Notes under the pieces: generated by a model
What the model was told of the DNA's origin: nothing
The model's input: only the letters and a program-made list of their open reading frames with translations
Databases searched by the model: none
Program-made: the position numbers and the translations under genes
Source: Tubiluchus corallicola
Taxonomy: Eukaryota; Priapulida; Priapulimorpha; Priapulimorphida; Tubiluchidae
Direction of reading: 5' to 3'
DNA length: 64,000 bases
Assembly: GCA_030141605.1 (NCBI GenBank)
Contig: JAQGDQ010000115.1
Coordinates: 218,501-282,500, forward strand
Shown: positions 62,201 through 64,000 of the stretch, piece by piece
Numbering within the stretch: position 1 is the first letter of the stretch
Layout of the letters: every line of letters begins with the position of its first letter

Positions 62201-62417
62201 TAACTCCAACAATACCAAGTTTTCACACTGGTTATCATAAAACACTCACAATCGATTTTGATCATTGATGAGAACAACTACCACCAACGGTAGACAAAAA
62301 CATGTACTCACTGTAACGTTTAGGCCCGGTGTCCTCAAGACAGAATGTCAACGTTAAAGTGGCATCGTCTTCGAAAAATTCTGTGACGAAAGCATCCCAC
62401 CACAAATTATCACTCTC
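53251..62417 (-). CDS. LDB1: LIM domain-binding protein 1 / Chip, 5' exons missing
   Basis: Nuclear adaptor that self-associates and bridges LIM-homeodomain and LMO proteins, helping enhancer-promoter contact. Exons in transcript order: 62417-62312, 61797-61625, 60267-60145, 58793-58716, 58377-58254, 56461-56325, 53490-53251; 981 nt, 326 aa plus stop, all phases consistent. Self-association domain: DNLWWDAFVTEFFEDDATLT, TIGRTLIPRYFRSIFEGG, LDCDQATMVTHHGKPMFTK, RSWHFATRQARELIPRS, LSKNITRQGLTNFTLNYLR and LCVILEPMQELMSRHKAYAL. Then the basic nuclear-localisation stretch SKRRKRK, and the LIM-interaction domain DVMVVGEPSLMGGEFGDEDE continuing RLITRLENTQ. The first exon here begins at the codon after the NWTEE region, so roughly 45-50 residues are encoded right of the window. 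The C-terminus after the LIM-interaction domain is Pro-rich and diverged. Confidence 0.97.
53488..53493 (-). promoter_or_regulatory. LDB1: NAGNAG tandem splice acceptor of the last LDB1 exon
   Basis: The intron ends TTTTGTCAGCAG|GATGTT. Either AG keeps frame: using the first adds one Gln before the Asp of DVMVVGEP, using the second omits it. The choice falls at the edge of the LIM-interaction domain, where vertebrate LDB1 isoforms also vary. Confidence 0.8.
54735..54800. repeat. Long imperfect palindrome in LDB1 intron
   Basis: The core TTTCATTAATGAAA is a perfect palindrome, extended by AAGTTGTTCA / TGAACAACTT and by outer CTTCCTT / AAGGAAG arms with small bulges. Total about 63 bp with essentially no loop. 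Confidence 0.85.
56555..57133. mobile_element. Non-autonomous hAT-like element with 8-bp target duplication
   Basis: 579 bp, beginning CAGTGGCATAGTGTAGGG and ending CCCATGCTACACCACTG, which are inverted copies. Flanks CAAATGCA (56547-56554) and TAAATGCA (57134-57141) match at 7 of 8 positions. These ends and duplication length are those of hAT transposons. It sits 94 nt into the LDB1 intron preceding exon 56325-56461 and has no transposase frame. Confidence 0.8.
60060..60130 (-). mobile_element. Family-2 TIR element end beside an LDB1 splice donor
   Basis: On the minus strand it reads AAAGGAAAGGACAAGTCACT, then GTTGGGTTTATTTTACTGAA and TATCACTTAAACTTA, matching the left end of the element at 37205-38300. 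It ends about 14 nt from the LDB1 exon border at 60145. Its far end was not located. Confidence 0.6.
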
Positions 62418-64000
62418 CTAAAATTAAACATGAGCTGTTTATAAAATTCTTAAACTTCAGTAAAACAGACAAAACTAAACTGGCCATAAGCTACAAATGT
62501 GTATTGACTTCAGTGTTAACACAGTTCAACTGGTTTTATGCAAAAGTTCACACAAGTTTACCATTTTACACTTTTTGGGACAACATTTACAGAAATGTTA
62601 ATTTTGAAGAATATAAATTGAATGTCCTGGTCACAGCATAAATTTGGCAATGTTAGCATGCCAAAAGAGTGATTATATCTAGACAGAGCTATTAAAAATA
62701 GTCAGACACGTATACCTAAAGACCGTGTGAAGCCGTGAAAATGCGCCAAAGTTCGTTAGCAAATCTGCTGGGTTTTACAAACATTGAGCACAAAAAGCAG
62801 AAGTAATTTAGGTTCTTAATGTTTTTCTTACCACCCTTACAGAAGCACAAATAGCTATCATAACAAGTAAGATGTTTTTTATACAGTATGACACACTGAA
62901 AGTTGGAATCGAGCACATAATAATAGACCTTAGCCTACTTATTACATTGGTGGTTGTGGCAGGACTGAAACCTGACTAATTATCGGGGATAGTCTTCTAG
63001 TATGAGACACTGCACCCACAGAAGCATTCATATGTTTGAACATTCTCTGCCAATGAAAAAGTACCTCTTAAAAGGGAAGAAAGGCAATTTTAAAGTATCC
63101 ACACAAAGCTGTATTACTTAGCATTTTACACACGCAAAATTTGTCACCTTTATGTAATTAAAGAGTTATCTTTAATAGCAGATGACATAATGCTGAGTAG
63201 CGAACTTAACAGGATATGCCAGTTAATACAGCTTAACAGCGTTATACAGTATTATATCACTCCTTCTTTGTCCAATAGTATTCAGATGCTATAGAAAAGC
63301 TCTCAACATTTTATTATTAAGTGTTAAAGTGCAGTCTTATATGATTGCAGAGTAAAAAAGTTAAATATACAATTTTATAATCTTAAATTTGCATTCTGTA
63401 AATTTATTCTGCTTACATAATTGCATTCTGCTTATTTTCCATTATAAAAAAGAGTTAAATATAAAATATTAAAATCACAGCTATAGCCATAGTCATAGTC
63501 ATAGTCAAAGGATAGAAAGAGCCAAAGGAGGTAAAATAGTAATGACAATAAATAAACAAATAAGTTAGCAAATAAAAAATTAATGTAAAGTCATTTAAAG
63601 AACTAGACATTTTACTTCACCTTGCTGTTTACTACCTCCACCATTGGAGACAATATTGGAAATATAAACAGCAGAAAATAGTACATGCCAATTCGAAAAA
63701 TTAGCATCCGATGAAAGGATGATAATTAAGCTGTTGTAAAATAAGCGGGAGATCAATTAAATAATGCTGTCCCATTAGTACGTATTAGATAAAAGTTGTC
63801 TCAAGGTAGAACGCAACAGTAGAAGTGTATTGCAAAAATAAGACCAGTAGCTCAGAAAGTATGTTTCAGACACAGCGGGATAATAAGACTAACACGCTAT
63901 GATTGTATGAAGGACGACAGGTCGTATGATTCATCTCTTCCACCACCACCACAGTTGGCATGATTGGAAGACAGAAATCACTACTGTAGCAGCCTACTGT
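62418..64000. other. LDB1 intron, no further exon
   Basis: Searched on the minus strand for the N-terminal LDB1 exon containing the NKRLQNWTEE region; none is present. A short ATAGTC repeat lies at about 63483-63507, and a sequence related to the minisatellite neighbour at 4028 lies at 62956-63013. Confidence 0.55.

Overview
This is an AT-rich animal (metazoan) nuclear genomic window, most likely from an invertebrate. The genes are interrupted by many introns with GT-AG splice sites, and every internal exon junction I checked keeps frame. Introns and intergenic DNA are filled with decayed non-LTR retrotransposons, non-autonomous DNA transposons, microsatellites and one large minisatellite. 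Nothing bacterial, viral or organellar was seen, and the sequence does not settle the phylum.

Layout, left to right. (1) 640-24615, minus strand: the first 23 coding exons of the exocyst subunit EXOC4/Sec8 (795 codons); the last part of the gene lies left of the window. One intron carries a 20-bp-unit minisatellite of about 1.35 kb. (2) 24616-29988: intergenic DNA with a decayed CR1/L2-type LINE and a 1.6-kb terminal-inverted-repeat element that contains a second, palindrome-rich one. (3) 29989-44531, plus strand: UBLCP1, a nuclear ubiquitin-like-domain phosphatase that acts on proteasomes, complete in nine exons (339 aa). Its intron 1 holds two LINE fragments and its seventh intron holds a same-strand exon for TM1-TM3 of a rhodopsin-type GPCR. 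(4) 47723-50300, plus strand: a clarin-family four-TM protein, complete in three exons (240 aa). (5) 53251-62417, minus strand: the last seven coding exons of LDB1/Chip, the LIM-domain-binding cofactor; its 5' exons lie right of the window. Clarin and LDB1 are tail to tail; EXOC4 and UBLCP1 are head to head.

The genes serve unrelated processes (vesicle tethering, proteasome dephosphorylation, membrane organisation, transcription), so no operon-like logic is expected. The points most worth a second look are the nested GPCR exon, the minisatellite and its apparent dispersed seed sequence, the nested inverted-repeat element with its run of perfect palindromes, transposon ends that stop about ten bases from functional splice donors, and a NAGNAG acceptor before the LIM-interaction exon of LDB1. 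I found no convincing new multi-gene system.
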